A DNA stretch of 64,000 nucleotides from JALZKA01 sp963754045 (GCA_963754045.1 CAVWEN010000002.1:558001-622000); one strand, 5' to 3'; counted from the first letter of the stretch, positions 33,076 through 41,933 are shown. Numbers and translations are program-made. The notes: generated from the sequence alone by a model not told the origin.

Positions 33076-33777
33076 ATGGACGGGCCGCACCACCACCACC
33101 GACGGACCGACTCGACGAATGATCGGGCACGCGAGCTCGCGATCGCCGGGGCGCCGTCGGGGACCGCGGTGACCGCGACGGAGCAAACGGCTGGGCGCGG
33201 CCGGCGCGGCCGGCGCTGGTCGGCACCGCCAGGCGCGGCGCTGCTCTGCTCACTGATCCTGCGGCCCCTGGACGCCTCCCATGCCCTTCTGCCGCTGGCG
33301 GTTCCATTGGCCGTCTGTGCGGCTGCGGAGAAGCTCGCCGGCGTCGAATGTCAGGTGAAGTGGCCGAACGACGTTTGGCTGCACGAGCGCAAGCTCGCCG
33401 GCGTCCTGGTCGAGGCACGGCCGCCGGATTGGGCCGTGATCGGCGTCGGTCTTAACCTCGCGGTTGCCGACGATGAGTTCCCGGCCGACCTGCGCTGGCC
33501 AGCGACCTCGCTCGGAGGCGGCGTCGGTGCCAGCGAAGCACTGGAGGCCCTGCGAACGGCACTGGGTGAGTGGGCGAATGCCGCCCCAGACGAGATCCTC
33601 GGCGAGTTTCGCCGACGTGACGCGTTGCAAGGCCGCGCGATCATCTGGGAGGGCGCGGGCGGCGGCTCCGGTGCCGCAGCCGGCATCGATGATCGCGGCA
33701 ACCTGTTGGCCCGCGATGCGGACGGCGTCGAGCACGCGCTCGGCTCCGGCGAGGTCAGTCTGAGGATTCCTCGCTGA
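33076..33777 (+). CDS. birA: Biotin--[acetyl-CoA-carboxylase] ligase
   Basis: The product is 233 residues. HHHRRTDSTNDRAREL, the biotinyl-AMP loop GRGRRGRRWSAPPGAA, KWPNDVWL and the C-terminal SH3-like part (AAGIDDRGNLLARDADG) match BirA. It lacks the N-terminal helix-turn-helix, so it is a class I ligase that biotinylates carboxylases but is not a repressor. Its 3' end overlaps the convergent helicase gene by 23 bases. Confidence 0.9.
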   Translation: MDGPHHHHRRTDSTNDRARELAIAGAPSGTAVTATEQTAGRGRRGRRWSAPPGAALLCSLILRPLDASHALLPLAVPLAVCAAAEKLAGVECQVKWPNDVWLHERKLAGVLVEARPPDWAVIGVGLNLAVADDEFPADLRWPATSLGGGVGASEALEALRTALGEWANAAPDEILGEFRRRDALQGRAIIWEGAGGGSGAAAGIDDRGNLLARDADGVEHALGSGEVSLRIPR

Positions 33778-36250
33778 GCTTCTCGCGCGCGGGCTTCTTT
33801 GCGCCTTCGGGCTTGCCGTTGGCATCGCGGCCCTTGCCCTTGCCTTTGCCCTTGCTTCGGCGGCGGCGCTTGCCCGAACCGCCCTTCGGGAAGTTGCGGA
33901 GCAGCTCGCGGGCCACGGCCGAGGGCTTCCGGGCCATTCGCATCCGGGCGCCTCGCAGCACCTCCTCGGCCTCCGGGGTATGAGCGACGGCGGCGGCCAG
34001 GAGCGCCACGGACAGTCGGCGGTCCTGCTGCCGCGCCGCGGTTACGAGGCGGCGGGCGTTGCGCCCATGCGCGCGTCCTGAGGAGTTGACGAACAGGCCA
34101 AGCAGGCGCTTGGTCTCCGGCCAGCGCTGCACCGCGTACTGCTCGTGCAGCTCGCGAGTCGCCTCGGCGAGTCGCCACACCCACGCCTGAGCCTGGTCAC
34201 GCCGTCCGATGCGTCGCTCGGCGAGCGCATCAAGAAGTGCCTTCGCGCCGGCGCGACGTTCGTCTCGCGGCCAGGCGGCGACGATGTCGCAGCAATCGTC
34301 GAAAGCCTCCGCGTCGCGCGTGGCCGCGACCTCGGTCAGCGCTTTCAGGCGGAGCTGCTGGTTGCGGTTGCGCTGCACGCAGGTGAGCAGGAAGCGGCGG
34401 CGCAGTTCCTTGGCCTCGTCGTGCTGAATCATCGCTTTCGCCCGGCGCCACTGGTTCGCCGTCACGCGGGATCCGGCGAGCGCTGCCCAGGCGTGCTGCT
34501 CGGTGTAGTTCAGGTTCTCAACCGCGATGCGCCAGAGTTCCCGTTCGAGCACCGCGAGGCGTCGCTCGGGGTCGGCGGCGACCGGCACCACCCGGCGTTC
34601 GACGCGGACGCGACGCCCGCGCCCGCGACGCACCGGTCCGACGACGATCGCGCCGCCGCGGTAGACGTCGCGATCGAGCAGGCTGTGCAGGGTCACGATG
34701 GCCTCGTCCGAGGTCGTGGCCGGGTGGACGAGGTCGATTACAAGCCCCGCCTCCTTGCCGTTGGCGCGCCGGGTCACGCGGCCCACCCGCTGCTGGTAGA
34801 CCCGACGCGAGGCGGTCGGGGCGAGGTGCATGCAGATCGTCGCGCGTGGCGAGTTCCAGCCTTCGGCGAGCAGCATCGCGTTGCAGAGCACGTCCACCTC
34901 GCCGCGCTCGAAACCGGCGAGGATCTCTGCAAGCTCGCGCTTTGGCGTCTCGCCGGAAACGGCTCGGGCGTTGATACCGGCGTCGCGCAGCGCGCTCGCC
35001 ACGTTCACCGCGTGCTTGACGCCGGCCGTGTAGAGGACCCCGGGCACGTTGCGAAACCGTGAGCGGTAGAGGTCGGCGATCGCGACGTTGAACGGGCCCT
35101 GGTCCAGCAGCTTCGCAAGCTCGTCCTGGTCGAAGTCCTGATCCACCTCGCCGCGCCGCAACGGCACGTTGGTGAGCGAGCGGACGCCTGGCCCCGGGGG
35201 GATGCGCAGGCAGCGCAGCGGTGCGATCACACCGCGCCGCGCGGCCTGGGCCAGGTCGAAGCGCGAGGTCTGGGTGGGGAAGAGGTCGGCCACATGGCGC
35301 GCGATCAGGGCGCCCGTCGCGGTCATTCCGATGAAAACAGCGCCCTGCATCTCGCGAATGCACGAGCTCGTCTTCTCGCCAAGCGCTGTGTGGGCCTCGT
35401 CGCAGATTACGATCGAGTACGCGTCGGAGACGCGGCTGGAGTTGCGGACGAACCATTGGTAGGTCTCGACCGTCACCGGACCGTACGGGTGGTCCGCGCC
35501 GTCGAGGAGCGGGGGCGAGAGCCGATCCTTGTAGCCACGGTCGGAGATCTCACCGATGAACTGGTCCACCAGGTTGCGCCGGTGGGTGAGGATCAGGATG
35601 CCGCCGGTACGGGAGGCCTCGACGAAGCCGACGGCGGCGACCGTCTTGCCAGCACCCGTCGCGTGCTCGAACCAGAAGCGGCGGCTGGCTCCCGGGTCGT
35701 TGAGTACCTCCGGCGTGGCCTCCTCGTCGGAGTCGGGATCCGGTTCGTCCACCCAGTCGAGTGGCTCCTCCTCGTCAGCCTCCAAGAGCTCGTCCTCTGC
35801 CTCGGCGTCCTCATCGGCGCCGTTCGGACGTGCACCGTTGGTCTCGGACGGGTCATCCGCGGCGGCCTCGGCGGCGGCGCCGTTTCCGTTCGTGCCCGCA
35901 GCGGTCTTTTCGACTTCCGCGATCAGCGCCGCGAGGGTGCCCGACAGGGCGTCCACCTGGTGCTCGTTCAACTGGGCGCCGTCGAGCAGGGTGGGCGGCT
36001 CGTCGGCCAGGAGGCGCTCCAGGCCGAGCACCAGCGAGTACTCGCGGCGCCATTCGGCCGAGGGCGACTCGGCGCCACCGCCGAGCTCGGCGACGGCGCC
36101 GTTGAATGCGCTCAGGCGCGCGCCGGCCAGGTCGGTGAGCTTCTCTCCCTCGAGGAGAATCGGCTCACGGGTGAACTCCCGAACCCGTTCCAGGTCGGCT
36201 TGTTTCGGGTTGCGTACCGCGCTCGCGGCAACGTCGGTGGCTTTGGCCAT
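33755..36250 (-). CDS. Superfamily 2 DEAH-type helicase with acidic linker
   Basis: The product is 831 residues from ATG 36250; a GTG at 36298 would add 16. Walker A is HATGAGKTVAAVGF (about residue 200), motif II VICDEAHTALG, motif III FIGMTATG and motif VI RVGRVTRRA. Before the ATPase core are about 110 N-terminal residues and a 70-residue acidic linker (DEDAEAEDELLEADEEEPLD). After it are some 300 helical residues and a Lys/Gly/Arg tail (GKRRRRSKGKGKGKG). It may be a nucleic-acid helicase of the type I restriction/SSL2-like group acting alone. No nuclease or methylase is next to it. Confidence 0.78.
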   Translation of the reverse strand: MAKATDVAASAVRNPKQADLERVREFTREPILLEGEKLTDLAGARLSAFNGAVAELGGGAESPSAEWRREYSLVLGLERLLADEPPTLLDGAQLNEHQVDALSGTLAALIAEVEKTAAGTNGNGAAAEAAADDPSETNGARPNGADEDAEAEDELLEADEEEPLDWVDEPDPDSDEEATPEVLNDPGASRRFWFEHATGAGKTVAAVGFVEASRTGGILILTHRRNLVDQFIGEISDRGYKDRLSPPLLDGADHPYGPVTVETYQWFVRNSSRVSDAYSIVICDEAHTALGEKTSSCIREMQGAVFIGMTATGALIARHVADLFPTQTSRFDLAQAARRGVIAPLRCLRIPPGPGVRSLTNVPLRRGEVDQDFDQDELAKLLDQGPFNVAIADLYRSRFRNVPGVLYTAGVKHAVNVASALRDAGINARAVSGETPKRELAEILAGFERGEVDVLCNAMLLAEGWNSPRATICMHLAPTASRRVYQQRVGRVTRRANGKEAGLVIDLVHPATTSDEAIVTLHSLLDRDVYRGGAIVVGPVRRGRGRRVRVERRVVPVAADPERRLAVLERELWRIAVENLNYTEQHAWAALAGSRVTANQWRRAKAMIQHDEAKELRRRFLLTCVQRNRNQQLRLKALTEVAATRDAEAFDDCCDIVAAWPRDERRAGAKALLDALAERRIGRRDQAQAWVWRLAEATRELHEQYAVQRWPETKRLLGLFVNSSGRAHGRNARRLVTAARQQDRRLSVALLAAAVAHTPEAEEVLRGARMRMARKPSAVARELLRNFPKGGSGKRRRRSKGKGKGKGRDANGKPEGAKKPAREKLSEESSD

Positions 36251-36409
36251 CAAAAGGGCTTTCTTTGGGCGCCAGTGCGACCGCTGGGGCGCGGGCACGA
36301 GCGCAGTAAGCTCGGTTGGGACGGTCGACGCAGCTTCCCCTCAGCTTGGCCGACGCCCCGCGAATCCCTACGCGGGATCCAGGGGAAAAGTAGCACCCGG
36401 GCGGGACGA

Positions 36410-37018
36410 ATGGCTGGAACAGGCGGACATAGCGGCGGATTTCGTGCCTGGGCGGCGGCCCTGAGCATCGCTGCGGCAACGTTCTTTGCGGCCTGTGGTT
36501 CAGGTGACTCCGGCGATTCCGGGGCAGGCAACCCGGACAGCGAACTGAGCGTTGCCAAGGCGTCGGCCCCATTGAACGGCGCGTCGCCCGCGCTGACGAG
36601 CTTGCGCGCGGAGGCCAACCAGGTTCTCGGCGGAGGCCTGGGCGCATTCGAAGCTCGCCTCGGAGCGCTGGAGGGCACGCCCGTAGTCGTCAACAAATGG
36701 GCCTCGTGGTGCGGGCCGTGCCGGGAGGAATTTCCGTACTTCCAGGCTCAGGCGCTGAAACGGGGCGATGAAATCGCATTCATCGGGCTGCTCTCCAATG
36801 ACGGTGAACAGACCGGCTCTGAGTTTCTCTCACAGCTACCACTGCCATATCCCAGCTACCTCGACTCCGATCAGGAGATCGCTTTCGAGATCGATGCGGG
36901 ACGTGAGTTCCCCTCGACGCTCTTCATCGACGCAGCCGGCGAGGTGGTCCACACGAAGCTCGGCCCGTACATCGACGAGGCGGCGCTGGCCGCCGACATC
37001 GACCGCTACCTCGGCTGA
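36410..37018 (+). CDS. TlpA/ResA-like thioredoxin lipoprotein
   Basis: The product is 202 residues from ATG 36410. A lipobox (FFAACGSG, Cys29) follows a signal peptide, then a low-complexity linker. The thioredoxin fold has the active site WASWCGPCREEF (Cys101, Cys104) and the cis-proline region FPSTLFIDAAG. It is a membrane-tethered extracytoplasmic thiol-disulfide protein. TlpA-type proteins reduce apocytochrome c cysteines before heme attachment, which suits the ccm genes 8 kb away. Confidence 0.88.
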   Translation: MAGTGGHSGGFRAWAAALSIAAATFFAACGSGDSGDSGAGNPDSELSVAKASAPLNGASPALTSLRAEANQVLGGGLGAFEARLGALEGTPVVVNKWASWCGPCREEFPYFQAQALKRGDEIAFIGLLSNDGEQTGSEFLSQLPLPYPSYLDSDQEIAFEIDAGREFPSTLFIDAAGEVVHTKLGPYIDEAALAADIDRYLG

Positions 37019-37077
37019 CCGGCCAAATACCTACGGTGCCGTAACAAAGCTTTCGGTGCGTGTAACAATCAGGAGGT

Positions 37078-37134
37078 ATGTCTCCCGAGCAACGCACCTC
37101 GCAAACCAAGTTGAATTCGTCGGGCAAGGGCTGA
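37078..37134 (+). other. Short in-frame ORF before the 37138 gene
   Basis: ATG 37078 follows AGGAGGT at only 1-2 bases and reads 18 codons (MSPEQRTSQTKLNSSGKG) to TGA 37132-37134. The same frame resumes as TTG 37138. It may be a leader peptide coupled to the next gene, or the N-terminus of that gene cut off by an in-frame stop. Confidence 0.35.
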
Positions 37135-37137
37135 TCG

Positions 37138-37551
37138 TTGGACGCTGCACGCCGCACACGGAACTTCGCATGGTCGATCGTTCGCTGGCCCTTGTCGGCG
37201 GCAGCGATTATTGCCTTCGGCGCGGGCGTTCCCTACGCCTGGGTCTGGGTCGGATCGCAGTTGCAGGGCGGTACGGCACCGTCGCTGTCCGGGCTCGGCG
37301 TGGCCCTGGTCGGCATCGTGGCGTCATACACCCTGATGGCGTTTCTGCTCGCCTGGATCAAAGCCGTCGTCACCCATGACGAGGGCGGCCCGATTCGCCA
37401 CGACTGGAACCGAAGCCTGTCCGCCGAACGCCGTCAGGGTCCCGAGACACATCCCATCGAGGACCTGGTGATGACGGCGACGATCCTCGTCGGGGTCATT
37501 TGCACGGGCTGGTTCCTCATGTTCGGCAACCCCGGCGTCCCTCAGGTCTGA
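37138..37551 (+). CDS. Small membrane protein of unknown function
   Basis: The product is 137 residues from TTG 37138, with AAGGG about 8 bases upstream. Three membrane spans are predicted by eye: about 13-38 (IVRWPLSAAAIIAFGAGV), 49-72 (LGVALVGIVASYTLMAFLL) and 108-130 (VMTATILVGVICTGWFLMF). A cytoplasmic loop GGPIRHDWNRSLSAERR lies between the last two. I do not recognise a family. It precedes nfeD by 16 bases and probably shares its transcript. Confidence 0.65.
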   Translation: MDAARRTRNFAWSIVRWPLSAAAIIAFGAGVPYAWVWVGSQLQGGTAPSLSGLGVALVGIVASYTLMAFLLAWIKAVVTHDEGGPIRHDWNRSLSAERRQGPETHPIEDLVMTATILVGVICTGWFLMFGNPGVPQV

Positions 37552-37567
37552 GCGGAGGGGCGATCTT

Positions 37568-38896
37568 CTGCGTCGCGCCTGGCTTGTCTGTCTAGCGGCG
37601 GGGCTGGCGTTGGCGGTCGGGTCCGCCGCCGCGCAGGAGGAGCGCCTGGCCGTCTCCATCGAGCTGACCGGGTCGATCGACCCGGCGACCGATCGCTGGC
37701 TCGAGCGGTCGCTCTCCGACGCTGCTGCCGATGGGGCTGAGCTCGTGATCGTTCGGCTCGACACACCCGGCGGGCTCGACTCGTCGCTGCGCTCGATCGT
37801 CCAGGAGGTGATCGCCGCACCAATGCCCGTGGCGGTTTACGTCTCGCCCGACGGGGCGCGCGCAGCGTCCGCTGGGCTGTTCGTCACCCAGGCGGCCGAC
37901 GTCGCGGCGATGGCGCCTCAGACGAACATCGGATCGGCGAGCCCGATCTCGATCGGCTTCGGCGAGACCGACGAGGTGCTGGGCCGCAAGATCGAGAACG
38001 ATGCAGCCGCCTACGTACGGGCGCTCGCCTCCGAGCACGGACGCAACCCCGACCTCGCGGAGGAGATGGTGCGAGAGGCGACAAACGTCACGGCCGCGGA
38101 GGCGCTCGACGTGGGCCTGATCGACGTGATCGCAACCAGCGAGGACGAGCTGCTGGCCGATCTCGACGGGTTCGAGATCCAGGGCCCGAAGGCGGGCACG
38201 CTCGACACCGACGGCCTGCGGGTCGAGCGGCGCGACATGCCGTTCCAGTACGACGTACTCCAGCTGCTGGTCAATCCCAACGTCGCGTTCATCCTGATTC
38301 TCGCCGGCGTCGTCGGGCTTGCGATCGAGATCTTCAGCCCAGGTCTGATCTTCCCCGGCGCCTTCGGACTCGTTTCCTTCCTCGTGGGGCTATATGGCAC
38401 GGCGCAGTTGCCGGTGACCGCGGTTGGAGTGCTGCTGCTCGTTCTCGGGTTCGCCCTCGTCGTGGCCGAGGCACACGTCGCCGCGAACGGGGTTCTCGGC
38501 GTGGTCGGCGCGATTGCACTCGCGATCTCCGGGCTACTTCTGTTCGACACGGACACTGAGGGGTTCGGGATCTCCGAGCCGCTGGTGATCGGGGTGGGGC
38601 TGGCCCTAGGCGGCGGGCTCGCCGCCGTCGGCGCGAAAGTGATCGCGGCAAGGCGTAACCCGGTTCACACAGGGCACGAGGAGCTTGTGGGAGCGGAAGG
38701 CGAGGTGCGGATGGCGATCGACCCGGTCGGGCAGGCGTTCATCCGTGGCGCTCTCTGGCGTGCCGAGGCCGAGGAGGGCCCGATCGCGCCCGGCGCTAGA
38801 GTGCGAGTCGAGTCGGTCGACGGACTCACCTTGATGGTGCGATCGATCACCGGCCAGTCCGACGAAGCTACGCAGGAAGGATCGACCAGCCAATGA
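37568..38896 (+). CDS. nfeD: NfeD-family membrane serine protease (ClpP-like)
   Basis: The product is 442 residues if read from CTG 37568. That codon sits 7 bases after GGAGGGG and begins an ideal signal peptide (MRRAWLVCLAAGLALAVGS, cleaved near AAAQ). The next usable start, TTG 37610, would cut the signal peptide in half. The ClpP-like domain has the serine in GARAASAGLF (about 101) and the lysine in LGRKIENDAA. Membrane spans occupy about 240-350, and the C-terminus is an NfeD OB-fold. NfeD1b proteins pair with a slipin, which is the next gene. Confidence 0.85.
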   Translation: MRRAWLVCLAAGLALAVGSAAAQEERLAVSIELTGSIDPATDRWLERSLSDAAADGAELVIVRLDTPGGLDSSLRSIVQEVIAAPMPVAVYVSPDGARAASAGLFVTQAADVAAMAPQTNIGSASPISIGFGETDEVLGRKIENDAAAYVRALASEHGRNPDLAEEMVREATNVTAAEALDVGLIDVIATSEDELLADLDGFEIQGPKAGTLDTDGLRVERRDMPFQYDVLQLLVNPNVAFILILAGVVGLAIEIFSPGLIFPGAFGLVSFLVGLYGTAQLPVTAVGVLLLVLGFALVVAEAHVAANGVLGVVGAIALAISGLLLFDTDTEGFGISEPLVIGVGLALGGGLAAVGAKVIAARRNPVHTGHEELVGAEGEVRMAIDPVGQAFIRGALWRAEAEEGPIAPGARVRVESVDGLTLMVRSITGQSDEATQEGSTSQ

Positions 38897-39654
38897 ACGC
38901 AGCACTCGCAGTCGTTGCCGTTCTCGGCATTCTCCTTTTGCTTCTTATCGCCAGCGCGGTGCGGATCCTGCGCGAGTACGAGCGCGGCGTGATCTTCCGG
39001 CTCGGCCGCATGATTGCCCAGAAGGGCCCAGGGCTGATCATCCTGATTCCGGTCGTCGACCAGATGGTGCGGGTCGACCTGCGGACGGTGACCCTGAACG
39101 TCCCGCCCCAGGAGATCATCACCAAGGACAACGTGACAGCCCGGGTCAACGCCGTTTGCTACTTCCGGGTGATCGACCCCAACAAGGCGATCACCGATGT
39201 CGAGAACTACCTTCTCGCCACATCCCAGATCGCCCAGACGACGCTTCGCTCCGTTCTCGGCAAGGCCGAGCTCGACTCGTTGCTGGCCGAGCGTGAGCGG
39301 CTGAACGTCGAGCTGCAGCGGATCATCGACGAGCAGACCGAGCCGTGGGGCGTGAAGGTCACCACGGTTGAGGTCAAGGACGTCGAGATCCCGCAGGAGA
39401 TGCAGCGTGTGATCGCCCGCCAGGCCGAGGCCGAGCGTGAGCGTCGCGCAAAGGTGATCGCGGCCGACGGCGAGTTCCAGGCTTCCGAGAAGTTGAGTCA
39501 GGCGGCGGATGTGATCAGCCGCAACCCGGCGACGCTCCAGCTGCGCTATCTACAGACGCTGCTGGAGATGGGCGTGAACCAGAACACGACGATCGTCTTC
39601 CCGCTGCCGATCGACCTCCTGAAGGCGTTCGTGCCTACGGACCAGCCGCGCTGA
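38893..39654 (+). CDS. Slipin/stomatin-type SPFH membrane protein
   Basis: The product is 253 residues from an ATG overlapping the nfeD stop. One N-terminal span (AVLGILLLLLIASAVRIL) precedes the SPFH/band 7 domain: REYERGVIFRLGRM, KDNVTARVNAVCYFRVIDP, and a coiled coil QAEAERERRAKVIAADGE. Slipins form membrane microdomain oligomers and are cleaved or assisted by NfeD partners. The p-slipin/NfeD pair is conserved in bacteria and archaea. Confidence 0.92.
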   Translation: MNAALAVVAVLGILLLLLIASAVRILREYERGVIFRLGRMIAQKGPGLIILIPVVDQMVRVDLRTVTLNVPPQEIITKDNVTARVNAVCYFRVIDPNKAITDVENYLLATSQIAQTTLRSVLGKAELDSLLAERERLNVELQRIIDEQTEPWGVKVTTVEVKDVEIPQEMQRVIARQAEAERERRAKVIAADGEFQASEKLSQAADVISRNPATLQLRYLQTLLEMGVNQNTTIVFPLPIDLLKAFVPTDQPR

Positions 39655-40697
39655 CCGCCCCGGAGATACGCATAGATCAGCTCACGGGGCTGCGGAGCGT
39701 TCTCGCTCCCGGTCGCGCCGAGCGTCCTGACGTGTTCTCGCCGGCTCCCGCCGAGTCCCGACCCGACGCTGCCGAGACCTGTCCCTTCTGCGAGGGGCGC
39801 GAGGATCGGACCCCGCCCGAGATCTGGGCGGACCGCTCAGGTGACGGGGGCATCGATACGCCGGGCTGGCAGGTTCGCTCGGTCCCTAATCTCTATCCGC
39901 TGCTTGGAGGCGAGGCGGCGGCGACGGATGCCGAGACGGCAATGGCCAGTTCCGTCGACCCGATGGCCGACTCGCGGCGCGGCGCCGAGTCCGGGCTCTT
40001 CGGCTCCCAGCCCGCCGACGGGACGCACGAGGTGATCGTCAGCAACCCGCGCCACGAGACCACGCTCCACGCGCTCTCAGAGCAGGAGCTGAAGGTGGCG
40101 GTGGCGGGTTGGCGCGAGCGCATGGGTCGCGTCGCCCCCGACGCCTCCTACGCGCATCTGATCGTGAATGAGGGACCGCTCGCGGGCGCGTCGCTGGAGC
40201 ACTCCCACGCCCAGCTCTACGGCCTTCGCTTCGTTCCCGCGGAGGTGGCGCGGGAACGCGAGCGCGCAACGGCCTACCACCAGCGCACGATGGGCAGCCA
40301 CCTGCTGGCCGACGTTGCCACCGAGGAGGTCCGGCGGCGCGAGCGGTTCGTAGCCGCCGACGACGAGGCGATCCTGATTTGTCCCTGGGCCGCCCGCTCC
40401 CCATTCGAGTTGCGCATCGTCCCCCGCACGCCTTCGCCATCTTTCGAGGCCGAAGGCCAGGGTGGGGCGGCCATGCTCGGCACCGCGCTGCGAGCGCTCG
40501 CCGGAGTCTTCGGGGCACTACCCCAGCTCAACCTTTGGGTCCGCACGGCGCCCCGCGGAACCGAGGAGTTCTGCTGGCACATCGACATCGTGCCCAGGCT
40601 GACGGTCCGGGCCGGATTTGAGCTCGGCACCGGGGTGGAGGTGAGCGTTTACGCGCCCGAGCGGGCCGCGTCGGACCTGCGTGAGGCGCTCGGCTAG
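39651..40697 (+). CDS. Galactose-1-phosphate uridylyltransferase family protein
   Basis: The family N-terminus is coded well upstream of the first ordinary start (GTG 39732): the frame reads EIRIDQLTGLRSVLAPGRAERP from 39663. The only candidate initiator is CTG 39651, which overlaps the slipin stop as CTGA and gives 348 residues, the normal size. Zinc motif CPFC, then HLIVNEGPLAGASLEHSHAQ with the HxH active-site histidines, and CWHIDIVPRL near the end are present. It moves UMP between hexose phosphates; the sugar could be galactose or another hexose, as no gal genes are adjacent. Confidence 0.85.
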   Translation: MTAPEIRIDQLTGLRSVLAPGRAERPDVFSPAPAESRPDAAETCPFCEGREDRTPPEIWADRSGDGGIDTPGWQVRSVPNLYPLLGGEAAATDAETAMASSVDPMADSRRGAESGLFGSQPADGTHEVIVSNPRHETTLHALSEQELKVAVAGWRERMGRVAPDASYAHLIVNEGPLAGASLEHSHAQLYGLRFVPAEVARERERATAYHQRTMGSHLLADVATEEVRRRERFVAADDEAILICPWAARSPFELRIVPRTPSPSFEAEGQGGAAMLGTALRALAGVFGALPQLNLWVRTAPRGTEEFCWHIDIVPRLTVRAGFELGTGVEVSVYAPERAASDLREALG

Positions 40698-40698
40698 A

Positions 40699-41145
40699 TC
40701 ACGGCCCTCCGTGCTGCTCGAGCCTCGAGCTGTCGCCCTTGCAGACGATGTCGCCCTTGCGAACGCCTTTGGCGCGGACGAAGTACTTGACGAACCCGGG
40801 CTTGTTGTCGATTACGAATTTGTAGCTGCCGTTCGGCTTGCTCTTCACCGTGGAGTGCTGGCTGTATGTGGGGGCCTTCCCGTCCTGGCGGAACAGCACC
40901 AGCTTGCGCCGGCGCTCACACTTCGACTCCCGTGACTTGACCCTCCCAGAGAAGACGGCTCGGTAGTTGCGCTGCGCGCGCGGTGCGCTCCGGCAGTTGA
41001 AGACCGGCTGGTTTGAATAGTCCGTGCAGCGGTCGCTGATCGTCACCCTGGTCTTGAATCGTTCCACCTCGCCACCCTGGGCGGGGCCGGCCGCCGTCAA
41101 GCCGGCGGCAATCAGAAGAGCTGCGGTAATTCTGCGCGTACCCAT
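40699..41145 (-). CDS. Secreted cysteine-containing protein of unknown function
   Basis: The product is 148 residues with AGGGG ahead of ATG 41145. The signal peptide is RRITAALLIAAGLTAAGPAQ. The mature, basic protein has four cysteines (RCTDYS, FNCRS, KCERR, VCKGD) and beta-strand-rich sequence (GSYKFVIDNKPGFVKYFVRA), like an immunoglobulin-type secreted domain with two disulfides. I know no family. It converges with the GalT gene with 1 base between stops. Confidence 0.7.
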   Translation of the reverse strand: MGTRRITAALLIAAGLTAAGPAQGGEVERFKTRVTISDRCTDYSNQPVFNCRSAPRAQRNYRAVFSGRVKSRESKCERRRKLVLFRQDGKAPTYSQHSTVKSKPNGSYKFVIDNKPGFVKYFVRAKGVRKGDIVCKGDSSRLEQHGGP

Positions 41146-41170
41146 CGGTTCCCCTCAGTCGTTTTGCTGC

Positions 41171-41187
41171 AACCTAGTGACTACTCT
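41171..41187. promoter_or_regulatory. Back-to-back -10 boxes in a 50-base divergent gap
   Basis: TAGGTT on the minus strand (41176-41171) lies 25 bases before ATG 41145. TACTCT on the plus strand (41182-41187) lies 8 bases before ATG 41196. The plus-strand spacing implies a leaderless mRNA, whereas the minus gene has a ribosome site. Confidence 0.35.
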
Positions 41188-41195
41188 GAGGCGCC

Positions 41196-41918
41196 ATGCC
41201 GCCGCCCACAGCTCGTCCATTCCCCCGCTACCTCGCCGATGCCGCCCAGGAGGGCAGGCCCACCGGCCGTTTCGAGGAGCGTCTCGCGGCCGAGTTCGTC
41301 AAGGCCTGCGAAGGCCACTCTGGCGAAGCCGGGTCGGCACTCGACCCCGAGTCGATCCGCTGGTTCCCCGACCGAACATGGGGCGGGCGCACCTACCACC
41401 CGTGCACCGGAGAAGCGCGCGAGGAATCCGTCCCGAAGGGGTCGCCCGACGGCGCCGAGCCCGTGCTGGTCGAGTACTACGGCTGGGTCTCGCACGTTCC
41501 GGGCGAGGGCGACGACCCCAGCGACCTGCGCGCAAATGCCGACTTCACCGACGTAACCGCCGACATGAGCCCTGAGTGGCAGGTGGACCTCTCCGACGAT
41601 GTCATCGGTGCCTGGCGCTCCGAGGGTGGGCGCGGGGGCGATGTCACGCTCATCTGGGGCCTTCCACTCGTGCGCGGAGCCGTCGCAGCCACCGCCGAGC
41701 TCGACGGCGAGGTTGTCGATCAGGCGCCGATCCAAGACGGCCGGTTCTCGCTCGTCGCCGTCGACGCCGTCCGCGGTTTCGGCGACGACCATTTCCTCAC
41801 CGTGAAGCTCTGGGATCGCCGCTTGCGCCAGATCGCTTCCGAGAGCCTCTACGACGAGGGCAGCGAAGACGAAGAGGAAGACGACTCCCCTGCCAGCGCC
41901 ATCCCGGGCGTCGGCTAG
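41196..41918 (+). CDS. Hypothetical cytoplasmic protein with acidic tail
   Basis: The product is 240 residues from ATG 41196, with no signal peptide or membrane span. An N-terminal helical part (RFEERLAAEFVKACEG) leads to WFPDRTWGGRTYHPCTG, two regions rich in beta strands, and a strongly acidic end (YDEGSEDEEEDDSPAS). I do not recognise a family. The gene ends 31 bases before tRNA-Arg. Confidence 0.65.
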   Translation: MPPPTARPFPRYLADAAQEGRPTGRFEERLAAEFVKACEGHSGEAGSALDPESIRWFPDRTWGGRTYHPCTGEAREESVPKGSPDGAEPVLVEYYGWVSHVPGEGDDPSDLRANADFTDVTADMSPEWQVDLSDDVIGAWRSEGGRGGDVTLIWGLPLVRGAVAATAELDGEVVDQAPIQDGRFSLVAVDAVRGFGDDHFLTVKLWDRRLRQIASESLYDEGSEDEEEDDSPASAIPGVG

Positions 41919-41933
41919 CAGCCGCTCCGGGCC

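Noticed and set aside
33830..33855. Short-period repeat GCCCTT / GCCTTT, considered as a regulatory or CRISPR-like repeat
   Set aside because: It encodes the Lys-Gly tail of the helicase in frame and has no spacers.
37132..37134. TGA as a selenocysteine codon
   Set aside because: No SECIS-like structure is evident after it, and neither side resembles a selenoprotein.
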